Position numbers and translations under genes: made by a program. A model generated the notes under the pieces. The model made no database searches, was not told where the DNA came from, and was given only the letters and a program-made list of their open reading frames with translations. A DNA stretch of 58,990 nt. It comes from Candidatus Brevibacterium intestinavium (GTDB lineage: Bacteria > Actinomycetota > Actinomycetes > Actinomycetales > Brevibacteriaceae). Position 1 is the stretch's first letter, and every line of letters begins with the position of its first letter. Shown in pieces: positions 17,014 to 27,740 of the stretch. The stretch covers positions 1-58,990 of the forward strand of contig DWZN01000060.1 of assembly GCA_019117545.1 (NCBI GenBank), given 5' to 3'.

Positions 17014-18911
17014 GCGAAGAGAATCTCGAAGACGCCACCACCGCCGAGGTGCCGGTCGAGGAACCGACCGCGTCCGGCCCCGTCCACGGTTCGTCGCCTG
17101 CCCCGGAAGCCGCCGGCAACCCGGAGGTCGGGTCCCAGGCACTGCGCGAGATGCTCGAACGCACTCGTCAGCAGCGCCTGGCCGAACTGAGGGAGACTCC
17201 GGCCGAAACCCAGCCCGAGGACGTCGCGAAGGCCGCGGCCGCGAAGGCGGCGAAACCCTCACGGCACGGCGGACGGTCGAAGCCGCGCACCGACCACCGC
17301 GGCGCCTCTGAGCGGATCGCCCAGCGCGTCGCCCGTCGCACCGTCGGCAAACTCGTCTCGGGCACCACCGCGAACACTCAGCCCGTGCCGATCGTCACCG
17401 CACTCAAGGGCACCCCCTATCAGGCGCCGGTGCAGGCCACCGAACCGAGCGAGGACGAGGCGAGGATGGTCCTCGACCTCGCCGCCGACATCGCGGCGAT
17501 GACGATGCGCGCAGGCGCCGGCACCCGGGACGTCGAGGTCTCGGTCATCGCCGCCTGCACCGCCTGCGGACTGTCCACCGTCGAGGTGGATCTGACCTCG
17601 AACACCCTCGTCGTGCACTATTCGACCTCCGATGGCCGACTGCTGACCGTGATGCGAGTCAACCGCGGCGAGTCCACGCACTATGCGAAGCTGGCCTCGG
17701 TGCACAAGCTCGTCACCGACCTCGTCGAGGGGCGCATCGAATTCCACGAGGCACGCAACCGTCTCGACGCGATCCGCTCCCAGCGCCGACCGTTCCCGCA
17801 ATGGTTCACCACCGGCGCCTGGGGAGTCATGGTCGGCGCCCTCGTCCTGCTGCTCGGGGGAGGACCGGTCGCGGTCCCCCTGGGCATCGTCATGGCCATC
17901 CTCATCTTCCAGGTCGGCAAGTTCCTCGGACGCACGCACCTGCCGTCGTTCTTCATCACGGCGCTGCAGGCCGCCTCGGCGACGCTGATCGCCACGATCG
18001 CCGGCGACTTCGGCATCATCGCCTCACCGCAGTACCTCGTCGCCGCCGGCATCGTCCTGCTGCTGCCGACGCAATCACTGTATTCGGCCGTTCAGGATGC
18101 GCTGACGAACTTCCCGCTCACGGCCGCCGGACGGGTGGTCGGGGTGTTCATGACTCTGGCCGGCATCGTCTCCGGCATCGCGCTGGGCATCGTGTGCGGG
18201 CAGGCGATCGGGCTCAGCCATATCGATGTGCTCGTGCCGAAGACGAGTCCCCATGTGGTCACGGCGATCCTGTCGATGGTGGCGGCCGCCGTCGTGTCGA
18301 TGTCCGGAGCCGTGGCGATGTCGGCCAGGCGGCGCTTCATCCTGCCGGCCGCGCTGGTCGGCCTGGCCTCGCACATCACGATGATGTCGCTGACGCTGCT
18401 GCAGATCGACAATGTACTCGCCAGTCTGCTCGCCTCGACCGTCACCGGGTTCCTGTCGCGGCCGCTGGCCCTGCGCCTCGGTGCGCCGGCCGTCGTGCTC
18501 ATGATCCCCGGCATCTACACACTGCTGCAGGGACTGTCGATCTTCACCGCCGTCTACCAGATCGCCTCGGAATCCGAGAACGTCTCCTTCGCTGTGGGAC
18601 TGTCCTCGCTGTTCACCGCGATCCTGGCGAACGCGGCCCTGGCCGTCGGCGCGGTGCTCGGCAGCTATCTGGCGCTGCCGTTGAAGAACCTGAAGAATCT
18701 CAAGGGCCGCAGCTCGGCAGAGGAGACCGTCGAATCGGTCCGCAGCGCAGAGTCGACGACGGCCGTGATCGACTCCGTCCAGTCCACCTCCGCGAAGCCC
18801 CAGACGGGCTCTTCGGCCGCGAATCCCCAGTCGGGCTCTTCGGCAGCGAACCCCCAGACGGGCTCTTCGGCCGCGAACCCCCAGACCGGGCCGGGGCAGA
18901 CGCAGTCCTGA
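17010..18911 (+). CDS. Threonine/serine exporter (ThrE) family protein
   Basis: A 633-residue exporter of the ThrE family, which in Corynebacterium exports threonine and serine. Residues of about 1-135 are a polar extension. The conserved cytoplasmic ThrE domain (MVLDLAADIAAMTMRAGAGTRD onward) then precedes about ten transmembrane helices. In the second half ALRLGAPAVVLMIPGIYTLLQG matches the ThrE_2-type region. The extreme C-terminus has a 9-residue repeat, PQTGSSAAN, about three and a half times. The start GTG 17010 overlaps the amidohydrolase stop by 4 nt (GTGA), so translation is coupled. The usual ThrE length is about 490 residues; the excess is in the two termini. Confidence 0.88.
   Translation: MSEENLEDATTAEVPVEEPTASGPVHGSSPAPEAAGNPEVGSQALREMLERTRQQRLAELRETPAETQPEDVAKAAAAKAAKPSRHGGRSKPRTDHRGASERIAQRVARRTVGKLVSGTTANTQPVPIVTALKGTPYQAPVQATEPSEDEARMVLDLAADIAAMTMRAGAGTRDVEVSVIAACTACGLSTVEVDLTSNTLVVHYSTSDGRLLTVMRVNRGESTHYAKLASVHKLVTDLVEGRIEFHEARNRLDAIRSQRRPFPQWFTTGAWGVMVGALVLLLGGGPVAVPLGIVMAILIFQVGKFLGRTHLPSFFITALQAASATLIATIAGDFGIIASPQYLVAAGIVLLLPTQSLYSAVQDALTNFPLTAAGRVVGVFMTLAGIVSGIALGIVCGQAIGLSHIDVLVPKTSPHVVTAILSMVAAAVVSMSGAVAMSARRRFILPAALVGLASHITMMSLTLLQIDNVLASLLASTVTGFLSRPLALRLGAPAVVLMIPGIYTLLQGLSIFTAVYQIASESENVSFAVGLSSLFTAILANAALAVGAVLGSYLALPLKNLKNLKGRSSAEETVESVRSAESTTAVIDSVQSTSAKPQTGSSAANPQSGSSAANPQTGSSAANPQTGPGQTQS
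18798..18896 (+). repeat. 27-bp tandem repeats at the 3' end of the ThrE-like gene
   Basis: Units begin at 18798, 18825, 18852 and, partly, 18879. Each full unit encodes PQ(T/S)GSSAAN. Copies differ at only a few bases, so the array is recent. It ends just before the TGA at 18909-18911. Confidence 0.9.
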
Positions 18912-18960
18912 GGTCTCCCACGCCGGCGGCGGGTGCTGGACGCCGGCCTCGGTGCCGGAG

Positions 18961-19662
18961 TCAGTCCTGCGCGGGCAGGACCCAGTCGATGGGTGCGATA
19001 CCCTTCTGAGCGAGCAGATCGTTGGTGCGTGAGAACGGGCGGGAGCCGAAGAATCCGCGGCTGGCCGACAGCGGCGAGGGATGCGGGGATTCGATGATGG
19101 CCACCTCGGCGACGCCCGACCTCAGCAGGGGAGCGAGACTGCGGGCGTCCCGGCCCCAGAGGATCGCGACCAAGGGCTGATCCCGTTCGATCAGCGCGGT
19201 GATCGCCCGCTCCGTGATCTCCTCCCAGCCCTTGCCGCGATGGGAGGCCGGCTGCCCCGGAGCGACAGTCAGGACCCGGTTGAGCAGCATGACTCCCTGC
19301 CGCGACCAGGCGCGCAGATCCCCGTGCGCGGCCGGAGGGACGCCGAGGTCGGCCTCGAGCTCCTTGTAGATGTTGCCCAGCGACCTCGGCAGCGGCCTGA
19401 CATTCGGATCGACGGCGAAGGACAGCCCGATGGGGTGGCCCGGCGTCGGATATGGGTCCTGACCGACGATGAGGACCTTCACCCCAGCCAGCGGCTCGGA
19501 GAAGGCGCGGAAGACGGAGCCTCCGGCGGGCAGGTACTCGCGTCCGGCGGCGAGCTCTTCACGGAGGAAATCGCCCATCGCATGGATGCGCTCTTCCACT
19601 CCGGTCAGGGCCTGAGCCCAATCGGGGGACATGATCTCGGTCATCGGAGGTCTCGACGTCAT
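18961..19662 (-). CDS. ung: Uracil-DNA glycosylase, family 1
   Basis: Removes uracil from DNA to start base-excision repair. The 233-residue protein has the water-activating loop [15 protein letters not shown], the uracil-binding [14 protein letters not shown], and the minor-groove loop [21 protein letters not shown] with the catalytic-site histidine. GQDPYP replaces the GQDPYH of E. coli Ung, a form seen in actinobacterial Ung. I start at ATG 19662 because TAGACT (19670-19675) lies 7 nt upstream, which predicts a leaderless message; longer frames run through that promoter. The gene stands alone, convergent with the ThrE gene and divergent from the aldehyde dehydrogenase. Confidence 0.93.
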   Translation of the reverse strand: MTSRPPMTEIMSPDWAQALTGVEERIHAMGDFLREELAAGREYLPAGGSVFRAFSEPLAGVKVLIVGQDPYPTPGHPIGLSFAVDPNVRPLPRSLGNIYKELEADLGVPPAAHGDLRAWSRQGVMLLNRVLTVAPGQPASHRGKGWEEITERAITALIERDQPLVAILWGRDARSLAPLLRSGVAEVAIIESPHPSPLSASRGFFGSRPFSRTNDLLAQKGIAPIDWVLPAQD

Positions 19663-19808
19663 GCAGGCGAGTCTAGTGAAGGCGGACTCGAGTGTGCACA
19701 TAGCGCAGATCGGGTGTGCACGATCGCCTATCGAACCGGTGTTCTGCCCGCAGACGGCACGCGTTATGCTCGGCCTGAAGGAGTTCATCGTTGAACGAAA
19801 GGACCGCA

Positions 19809-21275
19809 ATGTCGGAATTCCCCGAGGCCAAGAACTGGAAGATGCTCATCGGTGGCCAGTGGGTCGGCGCCGCTGACGGTGACACCACCGACGTCATCAC
19901 GCCCATCGACCGCAACGTCGTCATCGCCACTGTGCCCAACGGCAAGGAGGCCGACGCCGACCGCGCCGTCCAGGCCGCACGGAATGCCTTCCCCGAATGG
20001 GCGGCCCTGCCGTTCAAGGAGCGCCAGAAGAAGCTGGTCGCCTGCGCCGACGCGCTCGACGCCGCCTCCGAGGAGCTGGCCCAGCTGACCGCGATCGACA
20101 CCGGAAACGCGATCCGCACCCAGGCCCGCCCGGAGACGATCGTCCTGGCCGATCTGTTCCGCTACATGGGCGGAGTCGCCGGTGAGGTCAAGGGCAACAC
20201 CCTGCCGGCCGGGGACAAGCAGCTGCAGTACACCAAGCGGGAGCCGCTGGGCGTTGTGGCCGGCATCCTGCCGTGGAACTCGCCGCTGATGATCGCGGCC
20301 TTCAAGACCCCTGCCGCGCTCGCCGCCGGCAACACCATCGTCCTCAAATGCGCCGAGGACGCTCCGCTGACGATCCTCAAGATGGCCGAGGTCATCGCCG
20401 ACATCCTGCCTGCCGGCGTGCTCAACGTCGTCACCGGTAAGGGCTCGGTCATCGGTGAGGCGCTCAACGTCCACCCGGACGTCGACAAGGTCTCGTTCAC
20501 CGGTTCGACCAGCGTCGGCCGGCATGTCGCCGAGGTGGCCGGCGGCCGTCTCGCGCACTCGTCGATGGAGCTCGGAGGCAAGAGCCCGAACATCATCTTC
20601 CCGGACTCCAACGACGACGACACCCTCGAGCAGGTGCTGCTGTCGACGCGCTTCGCCCGTCAGGGACAGTCGTGCACCATGGGTTCGCGACTGTTCCTCC
20701 ACGAGGACATCTACGACGACTTCCTGGGCAAGCTCGTCGACGCCGTATCGAAGATGAAGGTCGGCGACCCACGCGATGAGTCCACCGACATCGGCTGCAT
20801 CATCAACAAGAAGCAGTACGACCAGGTGGCCAGCTACATCGAGCTCGGCAAGTCGATGGACGGAGTGGAGATCGCCTACGACGGCTCCGACTCCCTCGAA
20901 GTCGGCGAGCCCGGCTTCTACCATGCTCCCGTCATCTTCTCGAAGGCGAAGAACGACTGGCAGACCAGCCGTGAGGAGATCTTCGGTCCCGTCCTGTCCG
21001 TGATTCCGTGGAAGGACATCGACGAGGTCATCGACATGGCCAACGATTCCGACTTCGGTCTCGCGGCCTTCGTCTTCACCAAGGACGTCGACGCGGCTCT
21101 GACCGTGGCCAACCGCATCGAGTCCGGCTGGGTGCAGGTCAACCAGGGCGGCGGACAGCTGGCCGGCCAGTCCTACGGCGGCATGAAGACCTCCGGCTTC
21201 GGTCGTGAGGCGTCTCTGGAAGGCATGCTCGAAGGCTTCACCCAGATCAAGCAGGTCAACATCCGCATCCGCTGA
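19809..21275 (+). CDS. NAD(P)-dependent aldehyde dehydrogenase
   Basis: A 488-residue aldehyde dehydrogenase of the betaine-aldehyde/aromatic-aldehyde group. The cofactor fold shows [14 protein letters not shown] and [15 protein letters not shown]. The general base is the glutamate in [10 protein letters not shown] and the catalytic cysteine lies in [27 protein letters not shown] is the usual C-terminal motif. Start ATG 19809 follows AAAGGA by about 5 nt. A TTG at 19791 in the same frame also has a purine-rich site but is less likely. TATGCT about 45 nt upstream is a plausible -10. Closest substrate cannot be read; the gene stands alone. Confidence 0.9.
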   Translation: MSEFPEAKNWKMLIGGQWVGAADGDTTDVITPIDRNVVIATVPNGKEADADRAVQAARNAFPEWAALPFKERQKKLVACADALDAASEELAQLTAIDTGNAIRTQARPETIVLADLFRYMGGVAGEVKGNTLPAGDKQLQYTKREPLGVVAGILPWNSPLMIAAFKTPAALAAGNTIVLKCAEDAPLTILKMAEVIADILPAGVLNVVTGKGSVIGEALNVHPDVDKVSFTGSTSVGRHVAEVAGGRLAHSSMELGGKSPNIIFPDSNDDDTLEQVLLSTRFARQGQSCTMGSRLFLHEDIYDDFLGKLVDAVSKMKVGDPRDESTDIGCIINKKQYDQVASYIELGKSMDGVEIAYDGSDSLEVGEPGFYHAPVIFSKAKNDWQTSREEIFGPVLSVIPWKDIDEVIDMANDSDFGLAAFVFTKDVDAALTVANRIESGWVQVNQGGGQLAGQSYGGMKTSGFGREASLEGMLEGFTQIKQVNIRIR

Positions 21276-21501
21276 GCCGGCGCGAGTTCCCGGGGCTGAG
21301 CCGCCTCGGTGCCGGTCCGCGAATCACCCCGTCGCAGCGGTCATCGATTTGATGCCGTGCGGCGGGGTGACACCGTTCTCGGTCGGTGCCCATGACGGCC
21401 GCGAGCGAGCTCACAGGCCGGGCGGCGCGCCGAAAATTTCGGTCCCGTCGATCGAGCGATAATATAGAAGTCCAGTCATCTCTCGAAGGAGCACACTCTC
21501 T

Positions 21502-21768
21502 ATGCCGCCGAACAACGACACCTCAGAACTGAGCGAGCTCGAGGTGGCCGTTCTGGAGTTCGAGCGGCGGTGGTGGAAATACGGCGGTGCCAAGGATCAC
21601 GCGATCCGTGAGCGCTTCGACATGTCGGCCACCAGCTACTTCCAGATACTGAACTCGCTTCTGGACAACCCTGCAGCTCTGGCCAGCGATCCGATGCTGG
21701 TCAAGCGCCTTCGCCGAATCCGCAGCACGCGGCAGAGTGAGCGCGCCCAAGCCCGCGTCTCGAGGTAG
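21502..21768 (+). CDS. DUF3263 family protein
   Basis: An 88-residue actinobacterial protein. It is recognised by the DUF3263 pattern: VAVLEFERRWWKYGGAKD, then AIRERFDMSATSYFQILNSLLD and a C-terminal basic tail KRLRRIRSTRQ. The middle resembles a helix-turn-helix in which the ATSYFQILN part would contact DNA, but no function is established. Start ATG 21502 has GAAGGAG at 9 nt. An AT-rich TAATATAG region about 40 nt upstream is the likely -10. The LytR_C gene starts 2 nt after its stop, a pairing common in actinobacteria, so the two are one operon. Confidence 0.9.
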   Translation: MPPNNDTSELSELEVAVLEFERRWWKYGGAKDHAIRERFDMSATSYFQILNSLLDNPAALASDPMLVKRLRRIRSTRQSERAQARVSR

Positions 21769-21770
21769 AC

Positions 21771-22364
21771 ATGACTGACGAATTCGACGAGATCGAGCCC
21801 GGCCGGCGCAGCGGCGCCCATCGACAGGAGTCCGCCGCGTCGTCGAACATCGGCGCCATCTCACTGGTCATCGTGCTCGCGCTGGTCGCGGTCCTGCTCG
21901 TCGTGGCCGCCATCAACATCATCTTCTCGTCGATGGGCAACCCCGAATCGAAGATCGCCGACCCGCCGGCCTCTGAGGCCTCTGAGTCGACCTCGGCCGA
22001 GCCCTCGCCGAGTGAGAGCGAAGTCAGCGTCGCCGACGACTCGATCACCGTCGACGTCCTCAACGGCTCCGGTGTCGCCGGGGCAGCGAAGAACTTCTCC
22101 GAGGCCGTCGAGGAGAAGGGCTGGACGCTCGGGCAGGTCGGCAACTACTCGACGAACCTCACGGACTCGACCGTCTACTACCAGGGTGAGGACAACGCCG
22201 CCCAGGCGAAGCTCGTGGCCGAGTCGCTGGGGGTCTCGGCCACCGAGGCCTCCGAGGACTTCGATGCCGACATCACCGTGGTGATCTGCTCGGACATCGC
22301 CGACCGCGGGCCCGAACCCAGCGAAGGTGCGGAGTCCGAGGAAACCGGCGACGCGAACGGCTGA
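21771..22364 (+). CDS. LytR_C-domain membrane protein
   Basis: A 197-residue protein with a short cytoplasmic N-terminus, one transmembrane helix (about residues 26-48, ISLVIVLALVAVLLVVAAIN), a Ser/Glu-rich linker, and a C-terminal LytR_C domain. That domain begins ITVDVLNGSGVAGAA and ends DFDADITVVICSD. LytR_C domains occur on proteins of the LCP (cell-wall polymer ligase) group and on stand-alone anchors like this one. The outside location suggests a cell-envelope role; the exact function is unknown. Start ATG 21771 lies 2 nt after the DUF3263 stop, with GAGG upstream. Confidence 0.88.
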   Translation: MTDEFDEIEPGRRSGAHRQESAASSNIGAISLVIVLALVAVLLVVAAINIIFSSMGNPESKIADPPASEASESTSAEPSPSESEVSVADDSITVDVLNGSGVAGAAKNFSEAVEEKGWTLGQVGNYSTNLTDSTVYYQGEDNAAQAKLVAESLGVSATEASEDFDADITVVICSDIADRGPEPSEGAESEETGDANG

Positions 22365-22438
22365 GCCGCCTCGGCGAGTACCCGGGTCAGGGACGCGGAC
22401 GGTGGGCCGCCTCGGCGAGTACCCGGGTCAGGGACGCG
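22365..22438 (+). repeat. 33-bp direct repeat immediately after the LytR_C stop codon
   Basis: An identical 33-bp sequence (22365-22397 and 22406-22438, 8 nt between) begins directly after the TGA. Each copy carries CCGCCTCGGC, the over-represented decamer in reverse orientation. Confidence 0.9.
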
Positions 22439-22749
22439 ACTTTCTGACCGTTTGGTCGGATTCCTTCTCGTCGGTTCCCGCTGTGAACAGGGCGAAAAGC
22501 CAAAGATAACGAATCGATAACAGTCCTGTGCGGCCCGAAGTGGGGTGCGCGCCTGCGGTAGAGTTGCACCCAGCTAGGCAAGCACAGCGCCTTGTGTTCT
22601 GTTCGTGCTTCACCGAGATTATTCTCCCGAGGTCAATGAGAGAAGTCGCGGGGTCGGTTGAGTTTTACTAGCTTTCGCATACCAGATGCGGTCGTCTGAT
22701 CGCGGCTGAGATGCGGGATTTCAATGGCACTGCACTGTATGGAGAAGTA
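22439..22749 (+). other. Intergenic region and probable long 5' leader of the cold-shock gene
   Basis: No credible reading frame is present. TAGAGT at 22559-22564 is the best -10 candidate and would give a leader of about 180 nt. Within it AAGCAC and GTGCTT (about 22580-22610) can pair. Long leaders of cspA-type genes often act as RNA thermosensors; here that is inference. The stretch is noticeably more AT-rich than its surroundings. Confidence 0.45.
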
Positions 22750-22953
22750 ATGGCACAAGGTACCGTCAAGTGGTTCAACGCTGAAAAGGGCTACGGATTC
22801 ATCACCCTCGAAGGCGAAAACCAGGACGTGTTCGTTCACTGGAGCGCAATCCAGATGGACGGCTACCGCTCTCTCGAAGAGGGCCAGCAGGTTGAGTTCG
22901 AAGTTGGAGAAGGACAAAAGGGTCCTCAGGCGGAGTCCGTCACCCTCCTCTGA
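22750..22953 (+). CDS. cspA: Cold-shock protein, CspA family
   Basis: A 67-residue OB-fold nucleic-acid chaperone. RNP1 is KGYGFITL and RNP2 is VFVHWSAI (DVFVH), preceded by [11 protein letters not shown]. Length and ending (ESVTLL) match single-domain bacterial CspA proteins. Start ATG 22750 has GGAGAAG 5 nt upstream. A perfect hairpin terminator follows at 23053. Codon choice differs slightly from neighbours, with more GAA and GTT, as expected for a highly expressed small gene. A second, longer cold-shock protein is encoded at 44953. Confidence 0.96.
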   Translation: MAQGTVKWFNAEKGYGFITLEGENQDVFVHWSAIQMDGYRSLEEGQQVEFEVGEGQKGPQAESVTLL

Positions 22954-23052
22954 GACTGACTGCTGTAAGAATCTCAGAATGATCGCTGTCAGCACAGTCT
23001 TCTGATCCGCTGTGGGCGGGCGCCGGTTCCATCGGCATCCGGTTGCACGGGG

Positions 23053-23085
23053 AAAGCGCCGAGCAGGCAACTGCTCGGCGCTTTT
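23053..23085 (+). terminator. Rho-independent terminator of cspA
   Basis: A 14-bp perfect stem, AAAGCGCCGAGCAG (23053-23066) with CTGCTCGGCGCTTT (23071-23084), closed by a GCAA tetraloop and ending in TTTT. Confidence 0.9.
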
Positions 23086-23120
23086 CAGCTGTCCGAGGCG
23101 GGCTTCTTGGCGGAAGTTTC

Positions 23121-23192
23121 GCCGACAGCTCGCTCTGCGACAGGCAGCCCCATATGCAACCAGGGCTGTCGGTCGCAGACCGAGCTCTCGAC
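23121..23192 (-). repeat. 72-bp palindromic intergenic element, copy B
   Basis: On the minus strand this starts GTCGAGAGCTCGGTCTGCGAC and ends CGAGCTGTCGGC. It aligns gap-free to 5216-5287 over its full length (55 of 72 identical), with the terminal inverted repeats and the AGCT-containing ends best conserved. Confidence 0.7.
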
Positions 23193-23426
23193 GACGAGCA
23201 CCGGGAGTCGGGACGCTGAGGCAGCAGGGGCGTTCACAATGGGCCGAACTGCCGAGGTGGTGACGCCGAACCGGTCATCGTGTCGATGGTGCTGGCTCTC
23301 TCGCGCCCCGAGAATCCGCGGAACCTGTTCGAGAAGCCGCAGATCCGGCCGGCCTCCGGCACCCGGTGAGTACCCGGTGAGTGCCCCGTCGCGCTCCGCG
23401 GGGCTCGTGACCGCAGGTGACGAATA
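23193..23426. other. Gene-free stretch upstream of groL
   Basis: No convincing gene is present. An 11-bp word, acccggtgagt, occurs twice in tandem near 23360-23385. The rest shows no recognisable element until CIRCE. Confidence 0.4.
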
Positions 23427-23453
23427 TTTGCACTCGCATGGTGAGAGTGCTAA
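23427..23453 (+). promoter_or_regulatory. CIRCE element (HrcA operator) before groL
   Basis: TTTGCACTC (23427-23435), 9 nt, GAGTGCTAA (23445-23453) matches the CIRCE consensus TTAGCACTC-N9-GAGTGCTAA with one change. HrcA binding here would repress groL until heat shock. Confidence 0.93.
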
Positions 23454-23603
23454 ATCTAGTACTGGTGAAAACCGATGGGTTCCCACCAGCCGTCTCGAGA
23501 GCGTGGTCCTTATGTGGAATGGGACATATGGGCTCACTCTCTGCCGTCGCGGGCGTTGACGACTGCTCTGGTTGCCCAATCCACTCCATCAGGGAGGATC
23601 TAA

Positions 23604-25253
<1,650 letters not shown>

Positions 25254-25269
25254 TAGCTCCTGCTGCTCG

Positions 25270-25311
25270 AAGAGCCGTGCCGGTGCCCGCAAGGGTGCCG
25301 GCACGGCTCTT
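25270..25311 (+). terminator. Terminator hairpin of groL
   Basis: AAGAGCCGTGCCGG pairs perfectly with CCGGCACGGCTCTT. The stem continues with two G-U pairs and three G-C pairs to a GCAA tetraloop. The following sequence is only weakly T-rich. Confidence 0.85.
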
Positions 25312-25439
25312 CTCATATCCGCTCCCCGGCGGGCCCGCACCGGACCCATCCGCGGTCGTGCCCGGGCCCGTCCACACGCAGACTTGCGGTTCGACGGGGG
25401 TCTGGCGGCACCGGCGCATATCCGGCTACGCTGATCGTC

Positions 25440-25823
25440 ATGAGCTTCACGGGAACCGATTCCTGCGGAAACAGTCCGAAGAATCTCTTCGTCGCCCGGT
25501 TCGAGCAGAACCTGTTCAACGGTGATCGTTCGGCCCTCGCCGAGGTGGTCGCCGATGACTGCGTGCTCCAGATCGTCAGCGCCGACGGAGCCAGCACGCA
25601 CACCGGAGCTGCACAGGTCCTCGATGCTCTGGTGAGCCTGTCGGCCCAGACACCGGCCTTCGGTCACCTCGAGGCCGCGATCACCCACGGCAAGGCCGCC
25701 GCGGCCTGGGGTCATTGGCAGCAGTCAGCGGACGGGGAGGACCCCCGCCACTTCTCGCACACGATGTGGTTCACCACGCACAAGGCGCAGGCCTTCGGCC
25801 AGATCCGGATCTTCCAGACCTGA
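25440..25823 (+). CDS. NTF2-like (SnoaL-type) small protein
   Basis: A 127-residue protein with the cone-shaped NTF2-like pattern: an N-terminal helix FVARFEQNLFNGDRSALAEVVADDCVLQIV, a middle helix TGAAQVLDALVSLS, then strands AAITHGKAAAAWGHWQQS and HFSHTMWFTTHKAQAFGQIRIFQT. Such proteins are isomerases, hydrolases or ligand-binding accessories; none can be assigned here. The ATG at 25440 comes 7 nt after TACGCT (25427-25432), so it is probably leaderless. It stands alone between groL and the GC-rich repeats after its stop codon. Confidence 0.7.
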   Translation: MSFTGTDSCGNSPKNLFVARFEQNLFNGDRSALAEVVADDCVLQIVSADGASTHTGAAQVLDALVSLSAQTPAFGHLEAAITHGKAAAAWGHWQQSADGEDPRHFSHTMWFTTHKAQAFGQIRIFQT

Positions 25824-25861
25824 GTCGACTCGGCCCCGGCGGCCGGCCCGGCCCCGGCAGC

Positions 25862-25944
25862 CGGCCCGTCCCTGAGTGGGCCCGCCCCCGGCAACCGGCC
25901 CGTCCCTGAGTGGGCCCGCCCCCGGCAACCGGCCCGTCCCTGAG
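25862..25944 (+). repeat. 34-bp tandem repeat downstream of the NTF2-like gene
   Basis: Two identical 34-bp units (25862-25895, 25896-25929) and a 15-nt partial third, all containing CCGTCCCTGAG. More degenerate copies of the same words fill the rest of the 220-nt intergenic region up to 26040. Confidence 0.85.
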
Positions 25945-26046
25945 CCGGCCCGTCCGTGCAGTGCCGCTGCAGTCCCTGAGCCGGCTCGTCCGTGCGACTC
26001 CGGGCAGTCCCTCCGCGATCGGGCCCGCCCGTGCCGCTCCGGGCAG

Positions 26047-26814
26047 TCAGTCCCAGGGATTGTCGCGATGGTGGCGGCGGCCGCTGCGCCGCCTGCGCTG
26101 CTCGTCCCGGCGTGAGATCTGCCCCGGCGAATAGGGCGGCATGGGCGGGTGCGGCGGCTGCAGCCCGCGGCCCAGATCGGATTCGAAGTCCTCGGCGGAG
26201 CGGTCTTCCTGCTCGAGTTCGCGTTTGGCATCGGCATCGCCGAGGTGGGCCCGCGCCCGGGTCGTCAGCTCCCGTTTGCGATTGCGAATGATCTCGTCCT
26301 TGTGAGCGATGCGAGTGATTCCGCCGAAGAGCATCGGCAGGATGACGAAGATCGGCCAGAAGAAGATGAACTGACCGCTGGCGAACGAGGTGAACGCCCA
26401 GATGGCGAGGGTGAAGCCGGCCGGGCCGGCGATCATGCCGAGAATGGAGCGGCGCACACGGTCCCGGTAGTACTTGCGCGCGGCGGCGTCGATCTGCTCC
26501 GGAGTGATCGGCACCCGATCGTCCTCGAGGCGGGCCAGAGCCTGTGCCCGCTCCGCCTCGCCCAGTTGGCCGGGTTCGACCTCCGCCGGATCGGTGAGCA
26601 CCAGATCGTCGATGAGCTCGGGGATCTCGCCCAAGGTCTTGAGCTTGCTGGCCGCCTCGGTGCGTTCGTCGAATTCCGCGACATCGAGCTGTCCGAGAGC
26701 ATACGCCTCGGAGAGCACGTCGCTGACCACCGCACGATCGGCGTCGGAGGCTCGGACCTGCCCATATGATCGAGGATCTGCGCTGAAACGCGACCAGAGG
26801 GGACGAGCGTTCAT
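26047..26814 (-). CDS. DUF1707 plus two-TM-domain membrane protein
   Basis: A 255-residue protein. Residues of about 20-75 form the DUF1707 helical domain (VRASDADRAVVSDVLSEAYA, then GQLDVAEFDERTEAA). Two transmembrane helices follow at about residues 125-170, and then a charged tail with a His/Arg/Pro-rich end. DUF1707 proteins are actinobacterial and of unknown function; some regulate the SigI/SHOCT-like envelope systems, but I cannot assign one here. I start at ATG 26814 because TAGAGT (26822-26827) lies exactly 7 nt before it; the frame is open much further upstream but runs through the promoter. Divergent from the TauE gene. Confidence 0.8.
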   Translation of the reverse strand: MNARPLWSRFSADPRSYGQVRASDADRAVVSDVLSEAYALGQLDVAEFDERTEAASKLKTLGEIPELIDDLVLTDPAEVEPGQLGEAERAQALARLEDDRVPITPEQIDAAARKYYRDRVRRSILGMIAGPAGFTLAIWAFTSFASGQFIFFWPIFVILPMLFGGITRIAHKDEIIRNRKRELTTRARAHLGDADAKRELEQEDRSAEDFESDLGRGLQPPHPPMPPYSPGQISRRDEQRRRRSGRRHHRDNPWD

Positions 26815-26889
26815 ATTGAATACTCTAACCCCGCCGCAGCGGAAGTGCCTGAGTGAAGTGTTGGAGAGCGCTGGACTAGACTCGGCCGG

Positions 26890-27639
26890 GTGGAACCCGT
26901 GGTCGTGCTCATCCTCTTCGCCGTGTTCCTCGGAGCTCTGTCGCAGAGAGTCACCGGCATGGGGTTCGGGCTGGTCAGCGGCCCCTTCCTCGTCCTCCTC
27001 CTCGATCCGTTCAGCGGTGTCATCCTCGTCAACATCTGCGGCATCGTCGCCGCATCCTCGGTCTTCGTCCGCACCTTCGCCGAGGTGGAATGGCCGTCGT
27101 TCCGACAGCTGGCCCTCGGCGCGGTGATCGGCACGGTCCCCGGCGCCCTCATCGCCTCCCGACTGCCCACACCACCGCTGCAGATCCTCATCGGTGCGCT
27201 GATCGTCGTCTCGCTCATCAGCTCGCTGACCCTCGGCCGGCTCGGCCGTCGCATCCCGGCGAACCTCGGCACCCGACTGGGCACCGGGCTGCTCTCGGGA
27301 GCGATGTCGGCGGCCGCGGGCGCCGGGGGACCGGCGGTCAGCGCCTACGCGGTGCTGACGAACTGGCAGCAGCGGTCCTTCGCGGCCACCCTGCAGCCGT
27401 TCCTCGTCGCCGGGACCGCCTCGGCGGTGGTGATGAAGGTGATCGTCAACGGCGGGGCCTGGCCGCACCTGCAGATCGGCACGTGGATCGGTCTGGCTCT
27501 CGTTCTCGCGGCGGGTCTCATCGGCGGGGACTGGCTGTCGCGGCGCATCGACGTCGGGATCGCCCGGGTCGGAATGCTCGTCCTCGCGTTCGGCGGGGGA
27601 ATCGCGGCGCTGATCAAGGGGGCTGTGGGACTGGTCTGA
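26890..27639 (+). CDS. TauE/SafE-family anion exporter
   Basis: A 249-residue integral membrane protein with about eight helices. The family hallmark is the duplicated pattern near RVTGMGFGLVSGPFLVLLLDP in the first half and SGAMSAAAGAGGPAVSAYAV in the second. TauE/SafE proteins move sulfite, sulfoacetate or other organosulfur anions out of the cell. No sulfur genes are nearby, so the substrate is open. GTG 26890 is preceded by TAGACT (26877-26882) at 7 nt, so the message is probably leaderless. The promoter of the divergent DUF1707 gene is only about 50 bp away. Confidence 0.85.
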   Translation: MEPVVVLILFAVFLGALSQRVTGMGFGLVSGPFLVLLLDPFSGVILVNICGIVAASSVFVRTFAEVEWPSFRQLALGAVIGTVPGALIASRLPTPPLQILIGALIVVSLISSLTLGRLGRRIPANLGTRLGTGLLSGAMSAAAGAGGPAVSAYAVLTNWQQRSFAATLQPFLVAGTASAVVMKVIVNGGAWPHLQIGTWIGLALVLAAGLIGGDWLSRRIDVGIARVGMLVLAFGGGIAALIKGAVGLV

Positions 27640-27740
27640 GGAGGCTGAGAACTGAGCAGTTGTGGGGCACAGGCTCAGACGTCTGTCAGTTTTGTCGGGC
27701 ATACTGTTCGAGGACATAGTCAGCCGGGGAGGCATGGATC

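Noticed and set aside
19791..19808. TTG 19791 as aldehyde dehydrogenase start
   Set aside because: A purine-rich site exists for it, but ATG 19809 has its own AAAGGA and a better start codon.
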